From Channallabes apus (lineage: Eukaryota > Chordata > Actinopteri > Siluriformes > Clariidae): a DNA stretch of 64,000 nucleotides. The notes beneath the pieces are model-generated. The model was not told the DNA's origin, ran no database searches, and saw only the letters and a program-made list of their open reading frames with translations. Position 1 is the first letter of the stretch. Each line of letters begins with the position of its first letter. Made by a program: the position numbers and the translations under genes. The DNA lies in assembly GCA_030522415.1 (NCBI GenBank), contig CM060118.1, positions 32,327,280 through 32,391,279 of the forward strand, read 5' to 3'. This document shows, piece after piece, positions 1 through 10,815 of the stretch.

Positions 1-367
1 AATAGTTCCTGCAAGAACAGTATTGTGTCAAGTGCATTTGCAAAATCCATCCAGCACCATAATGAAACTGTCTCTCATGAAGGCCGTCCCAGGAGGACGA
101 GACCAAAACCTCCCTCTGCTGCAGACGAGAAGTTCATTTAGAGTTATCAGCCTGAAAAATGACCAATTAACAAACAGCCCCTCAGATTAGAGGCGTTATG
201 AAGTCTTTACAGAGCAGAAGTAGCAGAAACATCTCAATATCAACTGTTCAAAGGAGATTCATGCAGTTTTGGACGCCTTCAGCTAAACTTTACAATGTAG
301 AAAGAAATAAAAATCAGGAACCATCAAGGAGTTGGAAAGTGACCCCAAACTTTTGAACGGTGGTGTA
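1..367 (+). mobile_element. Tc1/mariner remnant, internally deleted
   Basis: On the plus strand the stretch reads as a decayed Tc1 transposase DNA-binding part, with words such as GRPRRTRPKPPSAADEKF around 83-140, interrupted by stops. It then runs into a terminal-repeat-like end at about 335-367 (CCCCAAACTTTTGAACGGTG), a motif common at fish Tc1 ends. An N-terminal coding piece joined directly to an end sequence suggests an internal deletion. The left end lies outside the window. Confidence 0.6.
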
Positions 368-436
368 AGTGTACTTCATATTACCCTCAACACCTTTCCT
401 TTTATACTTCCAGCCTTCTAACACACATTATGACCA

Positions 437-655
437 CAGATCAATTCCTTCTATCTGATATCACTCAAATAACAACTGGTTCCCTGTTGAGTCTGACTCC
501 TCTTAAGGTTTCCCTTTATTAGAGTTTTTTTCTTGCCACTGTGACCCTCGGTTTGCTCATCAGAGACAAAATGAATGATAGTTTACACATATTTCATGAC
601 ACTTTTTGAATTCATTGCAACAATAAACATTAAAAGCACTATACAAAGTAAAATT
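437..655 (+). mobile_element. L2-type LINE 3' tail fragment
   Basis: The words GGTTCCCTGTTGAGTCTG, CTCTTAAGGTTTCC, TTTTTCTTGCCACTGTGACC and AAAAGCACTATACAAAGT align in order with the 3' end of the long L2 element at 14,668-14,890. Only the 3' untranslated tail is present, the usual outcome of 5' truncation during target-primed insertion. Confidence 0.65.
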
Positions 656-1050
656 TGGTTTTGATGGCCATCGACAACCTCCTGGCAGAATTCTGGTTGA
701 ATATTTGATCACTTTTTTTTTGGCCTGAATTGGTGGCGCTTATTTAAACTGGTTGGTTCATTGGCATGTCCCAGTGGGACAACAATGCTACCACCATCAT
801 GCTTCACAGTTGGTACAGTATTCTGGATGAATGCCCCACTTTAACTCCTGCAAACAAATCACTGGTCAAAACCTTCCTCCAGAAGGAAAGACATTTCTTT
901 GCTCATGCGGTCAGCAGCAAACTTTTGTCATGCTTGCAAGTGTAGATTTTGAAGGCTTCTTTGCTGGATGGTCCATCTGAACTAGATACCTTTCAGCTGA
1001 GGAAGTCGGTTTGGCTCTTCTTCCAGACCATGGCAACATACTAATGACTT
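656..1050 (-). mobile_element. degenerate Tc1-like DNA transposon relic
   Basis: Read on the minus strand, about 790-830 gives TVPTVKHDGGSIVV. This resembles the conserved TVKHGGGSIMVWGCF block of Tc1 transposases. The rest is decayed repeat without an open frame. No terminal repeats were identified, so family placement is tentative. Confidence 0.4.
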
Positions 1051-1610
1051 ATACTTATGTACAAGTACAAGTGCAGTTTGACTAATGACATACTTATGAA
1101 GTACAAGTACAGTCTGAACTCATCTTAGAATCAACAGTTAATTAAAAATGGGTCCAAAAGACATTCTCGACATGGGTATCTTTACCAACAGTCAGATGTA
1201 CACTGCGCTCCTTAGACTTTGCCTTAGACAGCCCGACGAATACTGTCAGACACACCCTCAATCATGATCACTAACGGAATTTGATAAATCTTGGGCGTGG
1301 CAAATTAAAATACATCTTGGGACTTACAGGGCCATATAATCTAAAGGGCAATAATCTAAATGTGTGCATGTATATTTTCGAAACTTATGTACTACTTATA
1401 TAATTTGACCCTGTGTTGATATCCAAAATAAATTAGAATTTGTAAAAAATAAAAATAATAAAAATAATAATCCTCTTTAAATGGTATGCTGTACAATCAT
1501 TCTACAACAGAAAGAAATAACAGAGAGGGAGACGGTACCATGATATCAGCATATACGGAGAGTTTGAAAAATGTGTGGTTTCATGTTTGTTATAAAAAAT
1601 TTCTATTTAC
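1051..1610. other. non-coding AT-rich stretch downstream of the last visible exon of the 5' gene
   Basis: No supported exon was found here. It contains short tandem echoes (TACTTATG..GTACAAGTACAG repeated at 1,050-1,110) and A-rich runs near 1,440-1,470. Later exons of the minus-strand gene starting at 5,746 could lie here, but none could be supported. They more likely lie outside the window. Confidence 0.4.
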
Positions 1611-4600
1611 CTCAGGCAGCACTGAAGTAACTACACCTTCATAAACTTTATCTTCAATATCCTCCATCCCTCCTGGTGCAACCTTCACATCAGTAGCACA
1701 TACTTTTTTCTACAAATACAATGACAAAATTTAGCAACTAAAATAAAATAAAATTCATATAAGGGCTTTATATTTTAACTCACTCACCGATCCTTTGACT
1801 GCTGTAAAATGCACTTTAACTCCAGGCAACAAATGTTTTCGATTTCCAAAAAAGGCATCAAATGAGAATGGATATTTTTTCTTCTTCGGGGGATCCTTGT
1901 ATTCGATAGTGCCAAAGCTGTTCTAAATTTCACAAAAAAAAGAAAAAAAAAAAAAAGAACGCAAATATACATCTATTTCAGTATTATACCACAAACCTAA
2001 TAGTCCTTAAGAGAATATGTTTTTTTTTTTGGTTTTTTTTTTTGGCTAAACTAACTAACAAGTTTAGCCAAAAACAAAAAAAACATTCATGATTTTTGTA
2101 ATGACATTACTTTAGTAATTTTGCCCTTATTTAACACCAAAACAGATTCCAAATTACACAACCCAGATATGATTGAAGTGTTGCCTTTTAGTTTAAGCGG
2201 TTTAACAAAATTAACCACCCCCCTAACCCAAACAAACTTGGCCAAGAAACAGAATTGGTGGCCAAATCAGGTGAAATCAGGTGTCCGATTAGTTTTGAGT
2301 CTGTTAAAATGGAACAATTACATTTTTAAACATATAGCTGTAATTCCTACATGGTTAGGTTAAAAAACTGGTTAAAGCTCAATCATTTTGGTGATGTAAA
2401 GCAAAATTATATCACTGTCCAAATACTTATGGGCTTGATTTTAACTACATATATTCAAGTCTAATATACAATGCAAAAAAATATATATTTGCAGCGTCGT
2501 TGATCGTCTTACTGTCTCCTTATCCTTTCGCCATCTTACCTATAAATGAGACATAAATAATCGGCTGCTGTGTGCTTGGTAGCTTTCAACAGACTGAGCT
2601 AATGGGGAACTGTTCAACAAGGCTGGATAAAGCTTCCTCATATTGGTTTCTACCTTGGTCAGTATGGCTTCTTGCAAAACAAAGGGATTTTTTGGGGGGG
2701 TAAAATTGTCTATTAAGATGCAGGCAAAGGTCTATTAACAGTTAGCTTTATGTAAATTTCCCATGTAATATATACATAAACCTAACGTAAAACCCCTGCT
2801 CTGAATGCAAGCAATTGTGGCCATGTGATTGCCACTGATGCACATGTTGTACCACAGCTCCTCTCACTAGGGCAGAGGTTCTAAACCCTGGTCTTGGAAG
2901 AACCCTGCCCTTTATTATTATAAATTAGGTGAATTATGGCCATTAAGGGATGAACACCATCGGCGACAGCACTCAGGCTGTAGCATTAAAAATTCTAGAT
3001 AGCCTTAAGGGCCTAGTGTTCTGGTTTGATGTGAAGCTCTTGACCTGTGTCTCCATGATTTTATGCTCCACACAGATTCCACATGACTTACTAAACAGAC
3101 AGATGCATGAACAAGCGGATGAACAGGAACTGTGTGTATTCTTATCCACAACTTGCATTGTAATTCTCCATCTTACTTGGAGACGCAACAACGCCACATT
3201 AAGATAAATACGAGGAATGTTCCAATATTACTCAAAGGTTAAATTGCAACTTTTCCCATTACCTCTACCAGAACTGTAGTCGTTTCCTATCATTTATTAA
3301 GGCAATTTGTTGTATGGAATATATAAATAACATCACGTTGTGGTGCATCCATCTGATCCCTGACCAGCTAGACTGTAATTTACAGGTGCAGTGCTGTTTG
3401 TTGCCTGGGAGAGCTTACAGTTTTTTCCTCTGTTTAAATTACTCCACATGTGCTTCTTTGATTTCTGTGTGCTTAAAGTGCAATGACGAGACCCAGTCAA
3501 AATTACACACTAGCATTGCTGATTTGCTTATCTAAAGAACAATTATGGCAGTTTATAATACAGAGAGCTCTTAAGGATTTTAACAGTCTTTTAAAATTCC
3601 TCCACAACATCCATCACTGCAACTCTAACTACTACCGCAGCTTCCGTGTACTTAAGTTCCACAGTGTCTTGATTTCTGATATCACAATTCTATATTCTAG
3701 TGCAAAATTCTAGTGCATTTTCACTCGCAACACGGAAAGATTTTCTGAGCCTATGCACGATTTGCATTTATCAAAATAAAATAAATTGCTGTAATTTATT
3801 CTAATGTCAAAAAATACAGCACTGAAAGTGACAATCAGGTTAAGCAATCAGACAAGTGCTGCTTAGCCTAGTTAGCCAGAGAGACTAAAGAGAGATGAAC
3901 TGATAAGCTAGCACACTAAACTTAGCCTTAATTTGACTTCATTACCTTATACTTAGAGAGGAGACATCTGATATCTGATTGCAGAGCACACTTTTTTTGT
4001 GTGTAATATTTTAACATTTTCCTTTAATGATAATTCAATTCAACCCAGATCATAATTAAATTCTCTTTTAAAAATATTTACATAGTCGTGTCTCAACTAA
4101 GCTTGCTTATGGATACCTACAGCAATTGACACGATGACTCCCATAGATCGTCCAGGAGGAGGCCTGAAAAATAAAGTTCAAGACCATTTAAAATGGTGAC
4201 CACACCAATTTTGTCTTTAACCACTTTCGATAAACTTGAGTAAAAATGCTCTCACTTGACTGATGCCAGTCTGGATTTGACAACAGATATTTCTTTTGAT
4301 GGTTCTGTAGAAGTGGTGGTGAAATTTTTATCATCTTCGTTACTGCCAGGACCACTGGACTCTTGATTTGCCTGAGGAGTTTTGTCAGCATCGTCCTTAA
4401 AAAGAAATTGCAAGCATAAAATAATGCAACAAAATTAAAGAGCATTAGATTATAAGCAGTCACTATTAGTACACCTGATAATATTATAATCACAATTTAG
4501 AAAAGTAAGAAAAGGGAAAAGAGTTAAGGTAGAGAAAGTGACTTGAGGTTGGGCTTATGCAATATAATATGTTGCCACACCACCAAGCAAATTTTTCAAC

Positions 4601-5746
4601 CAATTATATTTTTATCAACAGAAAAAACACCAACCATGTAGTAGTTAGACAAACCTTAACTTTAAAGTTTGTTAAAAAGTGCTGTGTTTTTTTTTTTCAA
4701 AGGATTACTAAGTATTACTGGAGTAAATAACATCCAAATGAGTTTTCACTATTGCCACAGTTCTGACTGGACAGTTCATCAACTTATGATAATATTGCGC
4801 CTTTAGTTAATCCTCTTAAAACTGAAACCTAAGCAGTTTGATCGTGCGTGATAGAATCCATTCCTGCTACTTTTATTTTATTAGGTAAATATCAATATCA
4901 TACAAAGCAATAATGCGAAAAAACAGTGAAATCCTCTACATATTGGTTTATTCTAATCTATGGAAATAAATGGATACATACATCAACATCCAGCTGTTGC
5001 ATGAAACCCGAGTCTCTTGCATTGAACGCATTTTTTGGGCCATGTAAAGGTCCAGGGTTCATCCCTGGGTAACCTGGTCCATCCTCAAACTGTGACGGAC
5101 AGATCCGGCCCGGCGGGCCGAACCCTGGTGGTCCATCCCTAAACTCTGGTGGGATAAAACCAGGTGGTCCATCCCTAAACTCTGGTGGGATAAAACCTGG
5201 TGGTCCATCCCTAAACTCTGGTGGGATAAAACCTGGTCCTGGTGGTCCATCCCTAAAATCAGGTGGGATAAAACCTGGTCCTGGCGGTCCATCCCTAAAC
5301 TCAGGTGGGATAAAGCCTGGTCCTGGCGGTCCATCCCTAAACTCAGGTGGGATAAAGCATGGCGGTCCGTCCCTAAACTCAGGTGGAGCGAAACGCAATG
5401 GTGCCCCATCAAACCCTTCATATGGGTCTGGGTGAAAGCCTTGTGGTCGGTCGTCTAAATCTGGATGGGGGCAGCGTGGGTGCATTACAAACTCTTGGGG
5501 GTGGAAACCTGGTCCGTGGCCAAACCTGTTTCTGAAGAACTCGGGGGGCCCATCATCCATCATTGGTGGTCCAAAGTCGGGTGGGCCCATGGGTATGTGA
5601 TCTGCAGGCATCATTGGGCCAGGGGGGGGCATTGGATGTGGCGGACCAAATGCACCGGGAGGCGGAGGTCTTGGACCTGGAGCCATTCCGAACCTGGCTG
5701 CCTTTGCTGCCGCTTTGGCTCTGGCGCGTTTTCGCCCTTTAGACAT
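1611..5746 (-). CDS. unrecognised proline-rich protein with cold-shock-like domain (partial, 5' part)
   Basis: Five exons join in phase with consensus splice sites: 5746-4982, 4395-4256, 4163-4121, 1922-1788 and 1709-1611 (394 codons so far). Residues 1-25 are basic (MSKGRKRARAKAAAKAARFG), possibly a nuclear or RNA-binding tail. Residues 25-75 are P/G/M-rich. Residues about 115-215 hold seven PPEFRDGPP-like repeats. The segment from exon 2 is acidic and serine-rich. Exons 3-5 then encode GRSMGVIVSIA, NSFGTIEYKD, FSFDAFFGNRKHLLPGVKVHF and KVYEGVVTSVLPE, which has the strand spacing and G-x-I/F-E-x-x-D pattern of a cold-shock (OB-fold) domain, with a second copy apparently starting at the end. 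I infer an RNA-binding protein, perhaps with several such domains. I do not recognise the gene. The ATG at 5,746 is the first in a long open frame and lies next to a GC-rich upstream region. Confidence 0.7.
5120..5400 (-). repeat. coding minisatellite, units of about 27-36 bp
   Basis: Seven near-identical units sit inside exon 1 of the proline-rich gene, each encoding PP(E/D)FRDGPP with GFIP or GPGFIP linkers. Units differ by 6-9 bp multiples, so the frame is kept. On the plus strand the recurring word is GGTCCATCCCTAAACTC. Very low divergence between the central units points to recent expansion by slippage or unequal exchange. Confidence 0.9.
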
Positions 5747-6100
5747 TGTTTTTTTTTTTGTTGTTGTTTTGTTTTTCTGACGGTGACTCGCTGTCTGTGC
5801 GCTCGCGCTGCCTGGCGTTACCCGGGAACTACGCGGCTCTGCTCTGATTACAAGTAAACATGCTAATCTCCGAGCTAATCCTAGCTAGGTGCAGATAAAG
5901 CGCAATCCGTTTCTCCGTGCCAAAAATTAGTTAGTCTTTGCAGACAAAATTAAGTTTTACTTGATTTCTTTTGCGATTAAAGTTACGTTAAAGTTTTTCA
6001 AACGTAATATTTACATCATAGAGTAACAAAACGCGCCTGTGCTTCTGCGCCATCAGTGTGAGACTAACCCCAGTGACGGTTGACTTCCTGTGGCAGCTGA
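5747..6100 (-). promoter_or_regulatory. probable promoter/5'UTR region of the proline-rich gene
   Basis: The region immediately upstream of the ATG is richer in GC and CpG than its surroundings (CGCTGTCTGTGCGCTCGCGC near 5,788-5,807, CCCGGGAACTACGCGG near 5,820-5,836, and CGCGCCTGTGC near 6,031). No TATA box is placed consistently. The call rests on position and composition only. Confidence 0.35.
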
Positions 6101-6439
6101 ATGTTTAAAAATAAAAGTACGCACACCACACATTGTTTGTTTTATTTATTTATTTTTTAACACTATGGAAAAACATAAGATTTATTGATTATTTACAGAC
6201 TATCGACTTTTTGGGGTACTTGTTTGGAAATCATTTGCACTCGCTGGGAAAATTCAGAGACATCAGCAGACTCAAGAGTTTGCTTCCGGGTGTTGCTGTG
6301 TGTCGGACCTTTACTGCGGCGGGTTCACTTCCAGGTTAAACAATCCCACACACCCAATACAACTACATCAGCTGTTACTGCTCACCCTGGGGTTTTTTGT
6401 TTAGTTTTTTTGCACAAGAACAATCATGGGTTGTGTTCA

Positions 6440-6700
6440 GATCGTCTTGAACTTCTGCGAAGAGAAGTGTAAACGGTGTAGGGAACGAGCGAACAATGGG
6501 TCTTATGAAAAATTTCCCATCAGTCATTGCGCGTCTCTGGAGCGCGCGGGGGTTGGGGGGGGGGATGGAGCTCGAAAAGGATTATTATTATTATTATTGT
6601 TGTTGTAGATGGTGACACAATATTAATATGATATACTAATTTTAAATGTAATTTAATCAATCAATCCTTACTATTATACAGACTAGTAATCTGTTGAAAT
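6440..6700 (+). repeat. dispersed repeat, copy 1 of 2
   Basis: Shared words with the block at 9,050-9,300 occur in the same order: GTGTAGGGAACGAG, TGAAAAAT.TCCCA, CTCGCTGGA or CTCTGGAG, TTATTATTATTATTG, and AGTAATCTGTG or AGTAATCTGTT. The two copies flank the truncated Rex1 element at 6,880-8,850. The family was not identified. Confidence 0.55.
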
Positions 6701-6880
6701 ATATATATATATAAGATGAAAATAATATAAATAAAAATGTGAATACAAGTATGCACATATATACAATATACATACATATATACACATCTATACATATCCA
6801 TATATACATACATATATCTACATATACACATGCGCACATATGCATACATACACATACGTTTGTGAGAGTATGTCTACTTG
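6700..6880. repeat. TA/CATA-rich microsatellite
   Basis: Imperfect ATATATACATACATATATACACAT repeats lie directly beside the 3' end of the Rex1 copy and may derive from its tail. Open frames here in several phases encode only Y/I/H/T repeats and are not genes. Confidence 0.8.
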
Positions 6881-8850
6881 TGTATAAATGTAGGAGCGTC
6901 CGCAATGAATGTTGTGCAAAAGGCAATCGTGCAGTATGGAGTGCAAAGTGTCTTAGTGACTATAAAGTGGCAGTGTAGTGTCTATGAAGACCTATTGGTC
7001 AGTGTTCAGCAGTCTGATGGCCTGATGATAGAAGCTGTCCTTCAGCCTGCTGGTTCGGGACCGGATACTGCCATACTGTACCTCCTGCCTGACGGGAGCA
7101 GTTTAAACAAGTTGTTACTGGTGTGACTGGAGTCTTTGATGATCCTCCTCGCTTTCCTCAGGCACCGCTTCCTGTAGATGTCCTGGAGGGTGGGAAGCTC
7201 ACCTCCAATTATCCTCTCGGAACACCGCACCACTCTCTGCAGAGCTTTGCGGTTGTAGGCGGTGCTGTTGCCGTACCAGGTCGTAATGGATCCAGTGACG
7301 ATGCTCTCGATGGCACAGCGGTAGAAGGTCCTGAGGATGCGGGGGCTCATGCCAAATCTCTTCAGTCTCCTGAGAAAGAAGAGTCGCTGCTGCGCCTTCT
7401 TCACTGTTTTGTCAGTCTGAACTGACCATGTGAGATCCTCTGCTATCCTTCCTGAACACCCAGGAAACGGAAGCTGCTCACTCTCTCCACAGCAGCGCCG
7501 TTGATGATGATGGGGGAATGCGCACCTCTGCACTTCCGGAAGTCCACTATCAGCTCTTTGGTCTTTCCGACATTGAGGGAGAGATGATTCTCCTGGCACC
7601 AATGTGTCAGGGCACTGACCTTCTCCCTGTATGCCGTCTCATCACCGTTGGTGATCAGACCCACCACTGTTGTGTCGTCCGCAAACTTAACAACGATGTT
7701 GGAGCTGCTAGTGGCCGTGCAGTCGTATGTGTAGAGTGAATATAGTAGAGGGCTCAGTACACACCCCTGTGGAGCACCAGTGTTCATTGTGACGGAGGAT
7801 GAGGTGATGCTGCCCAGTCTGACCATCTGGCGTCCGTCGGACAGGAAGTTGAGAATCCAGCTGCAGAGAGAGCTGCTCAATCCTAGATCTTGTAGTTTCC
7901 TGTCCAGCTTCGAGGGAACAATGGTGTTGAATGCAGAGCTATAGTCTACAAGCAGCATTCTCACATACGTATCCTTCTTCTCCAGGTGGGTGAGGGCAGT
8001 ATGTAGAGTCAGGGCTATGGCGTCATCAGTGGACCTGTTGTGGCGGTATGCAAATTGTAGAGGGTCCAGTGAGTCCGGCAGCGCAGAGCAGATGAAGTTC
8101 CTGACCAGCCTCTCAAAGCATTTGCTCACGATGGGGGTCAGGGCTACTGGTCGCCAGTCGTTCAGGGATTTGATGGTGGAAGATTTGGGTACAAGGACGA
8201 TGGTGGCCATTTTGAAGCAGGCTGGGACTACAGACAGAGGAAGGGAGAGGTTGAAGATGTTCATGAACACTCCAGCCAGCTGAGCCACGCCTGATTTAAG
8301 GACACGGCCGGGGATTCCGTCAGGACCAGCGGCTTTGCGTGCGTTCACCTGTCTAAAGCACTTCCTTACATCCTCTTCAGACACTGTGTGCGCACTGACG
8401 TCATCCATGATGCGTTCGCTGTCCAGTCTCGTGGTGTTAGTTGTGTCGAATCTAGCGTAAAATACGTTTAGATCCTCACACAGAGAGGCCGTGGTCTGCG
8501 GTGTGCTGGTTTTCCCTCTGAAGTCTGCGATTGTATTCAGTCCCTGCCACATTCTTCGAGGATCATCAAATTGTTGTTCCACTTTGTCCCTGTACTCACG
8601 TTTCACAGACTTAACAGTCTTCCGGAGTTGGTAGGTGGCGTGTTTATATTCGGATGTGTTAGCACGGGCAAAGGCAGAGTTCCGTGCTGCCAGTGCCATG
8701 CGAACATCACTGTTTATCCATGGTTTCTGGTTTGGATGAATTTTTACTGTTTTGGATGGTACAACATCATCTACACATTTCCTGATAAATCCGCAGACTG
8801 AGTCTGCGTATTCATCAATGCTACCAAATACTTTACTCACGAGTTATATA
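6880..8850 (-). mobile_element. Rex1-type non-LTR retrotransposon, 5'-truncated and frameshifted
   Basis: The minus strand encodes reverse transcriptase from about 8,840 to 7,440, then continues in another frame from about 7,470 to 7,042 (a frameshift near 7,450-7,470). RT blocks are visible: VNARKAAGPDGIPGRVLK, NDWRPVALTPIVSKCFE, QFAYRHNRSTDDAI, LLVDYSSAFNTIVPSKL, NTGAPQGCVLSPLLYSLYT and the catalytic FADDTTVV. The C-terminal part includes KKAQQRLFFLRRLKRFG and the LFKLLPSGRRY end. It is clearly related to the intact copy at 39,573-42,985 but lacks the endonuclease domain. It is non-autonomous as it stands. Confidence 0.85.
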
Positions 8851-9049
8851 TATTTCACTAATATACGTTTTTAATGGTCAATAAATATTCATTATTTAAT
8901 TTCCGCAGTGTGAATTACCACAATAGCAGCAACAGGTGTCCGAGGTGCTTATGTTACCAGGGTAACACAGGGAGGAAGTGACGTCTGCGCTGGTGACGTT
9001 ACAGGATACAGGAAGTGCGTTCCAATCGGTCGAAAATGTTCAGTTCAAA

Positions 9050-9310
9050 GGGAACTGCGAAGGGTGTAGGGAACGAGTGAACATCCGGTCTTCACTTCAC
9101 CAGAAAAGGGAATGAAAAATGTCCCACAAGTCATGGGGTCTCGCTGGATCGTGAAAAAAAAAATGGATTGGAAAACGGATTGATACATTTATTATAATTA
9201 TTATCGAGGACGACATTATATTAAAAGGACAAAACTATTTATATTGTAATTAATTAAGTAATCCTTGGCATTATATAGGCAAGTAATCTGTGAAAAAAAA
9301 AACATCTCTG
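9050..9310 (+). repeat. dispersed repeat, copy 2 of 2
   Basis: This is the second copy of the block described at 6,440-6,700, diverged by substitutions and small indels. It lies on the other side of the Rex1 fragment. Confidence 0.55.
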
Positions 9311-9377
9311 TACTTCTTTCATAAATTTTTTTTATTGATTAATTTTTATTGATTAATCAATAAATTATTAGGGTTAG

Positions 9378-10417
9378 GGTTACAATAGGGGTGGGCTATA
9401 TACGGGTATACACGGTTAACCGGTAGAAATTTGTCAACCGATAGAGATTTTGGTCTATTGTCTTAATCGCGGTTGAGATCACGTGACGTTGCACGTTACA
9501 CACATTCACTTCTATGGGAAGCCAAACACATCTAAAGTGGGACGAAACCGTGGCACCCGATTGAGCCGGCGCGGGCAGACCAAATATCCAGACCCGGTGG
9601 ATCGTGCAGCGCGGACCAACTTGAGCAGCGCCGCTCGAATCACAAACCTGCGCGACGCTGATAGAAATAGACCGCGCCGACCATCAAAATACATTTTACC
9701 CCGCTGGGATGCGCACGTACAAACCAGGCATGGCAAGGCGGAAACAATATTAAACAGTCCTGACATTTTAAATAAATTGTTTAAAATAAAAAACAGTGGG
9801 TCGCGCAGGTTTGTGATTCGAGCGGCACTGCTCAAGTTGGTCCGCGCTGCGTGATCCACCGGGCTGCGCAAATAAACCAGATCATCTGTGCGCTATCCAG
9901 ATAGTCGCGCTGCGCTGTCCACTGGGCCGCGCAGATATTTGGTTCAATCGGGTGTAAAACCAATAAAAACGAGAGCACACAAAATGCTTATCAACTGTTT
10001 ATTCTCCTTTATTCACAAAAACAAACTGAAACGCCAACACACGCGACACTCTAGAGCAGGAAGTGGGCATGCACCGTTTGCCCTTCTACGGCAAGCCCCG
10101 AGGGGATAAAAACTTCACACACACATATGCACCTCACGAGCACCTGTGCATCTAACATTAGCACAATATAACAAGATCAAATTAGGTTTGTTACACATCC
10201 AATCGAATACGGCCAAAGTAAAAAAATGCGGCAAACCTCAGCAATTCCCAGTTTAAATAAAATTACATTATGTAAAACAGTTTCTTTGTGTTTGAATTTT
10301 TATTTATGCATTTTCAGATACAAATTGCTATATTGTGATATATATCGTTATCAAGGTAGAAAATTGCTTTTACCGTGATAGAAGATTTTGGTTATATCGC
10401 CCACCCCTAGGTTACAA
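9378..10417. mobile_element. non-autonomous hAT element (MITE) with 8-bp target duplication
   Basis: The element proper is 9,386-10,409 (1,024 bp). Its ends are inverted: TAGGGGTGGGCTATATA on the left and the complement of TAGGGGTGGGCGATATAA on the right. It is flanked on both sides by GGTTACAA (9,378-9,385 and 10,410-10,417), an exact 8-bp target-site duplication as expected for hAT transposition. No transposase is encoded. The interior has large palindromes: 9,572-9,655 pairs with 9,785-9,872, and parts also pair with 9,915-9,957. Open frames on both strands here (for example 9,483-9,854 plus and 9,512-9,871 minus) follow from the palindrome and are not considered genes. Confidence 0.9.
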
Positions 10418-10593
10418 GTTATACACATTTCAATAGTATGTTTTATAATAGTGTCAGTTGGTTTCAATAAATATAAATATTTACTTGATACAGATTTTGT
10501 ATTTTTATATAATTAATAATAATAAAAGTACATTCAGGTCATCAGTTTTCATATTATTGCCACATAACATTGTAGAGCTGTTGAGACGTCCCA

Positions 10594-10815
10594 ATGAGAC
10601 GTGGCGACATAGCTTACAGCAGGTTATGGTCACTGAACCGCTGGATGTCCAGGTGGTGCTCTGAAAATAATGTGGGCTACATAGATAATTGGAAGACCTT
10701 TGAGGGCAAAGCTGGCCTGTTAGGGCGGGACGGTGTCCATCCCACTCGGGAAGGTGCTGCTCTCATTTCCTGTAGTATAGCTCATAGTCTCAGTAGAGGT
10801 CTAGTTAATCGGTGA
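10594..10815 (+). CDS. L2 ORF1 C-terminal fragment, SGNH hydrolase (esterase) end
   Basis: The 73-codon stretch reads RRGDIAYSRLWSLNRW, GYIDNWKTF and GRDGVHPTREGA. The last block is the D-G-x-H-P motif carrying the catalytic Asp and His of the SGNH/GDSL esterase domain found in ORF1 of many L2/CR1 LINEs. The N-terminal part with the catalytic Ser is missing because the element is 5'-truncated. It ends in a single TGA (10,813-10,815) that is in the same frame as ORF2. The first ATG at 10,594 is internal to the original protein. Confidence 0.7.
   Translation: MRRGDIAYSRLWSLNRWMSRWCSENNVGYIDNWKTFEGKAGLLGRDGVHPTREGAALISCSIAHSLSRGLVNR

Noticed and set aside
5059..5421. Second minus-strand frame with SLGMDRQDQ-type repeats
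   Set aside because: Alternative-frame reading of the same minisatellite; the main frame has the better start and continues through spliced exons.
5465..5857. Plus-strand 130-codon open frame
   Set aside because: Antisense of exon 1 of the proline-rich gene and its leader; no domain features.
6657..6978. Open frames of Y/I/H/C/M repeats
   Set aside because: Translation of a TA/CATA microsatellite.
9370..9385. Telomere-like TTAGGGTTAGGGTT
   Set aside because: Only about two units; they overlap the hAT target duplication and need no telomeric explanation.
9483..9871. Opposed open frames encoding similar peptides on both strands
   Set aside because: They are produced by the palindrome inside the hAT MITE; the peptides have no domain features.
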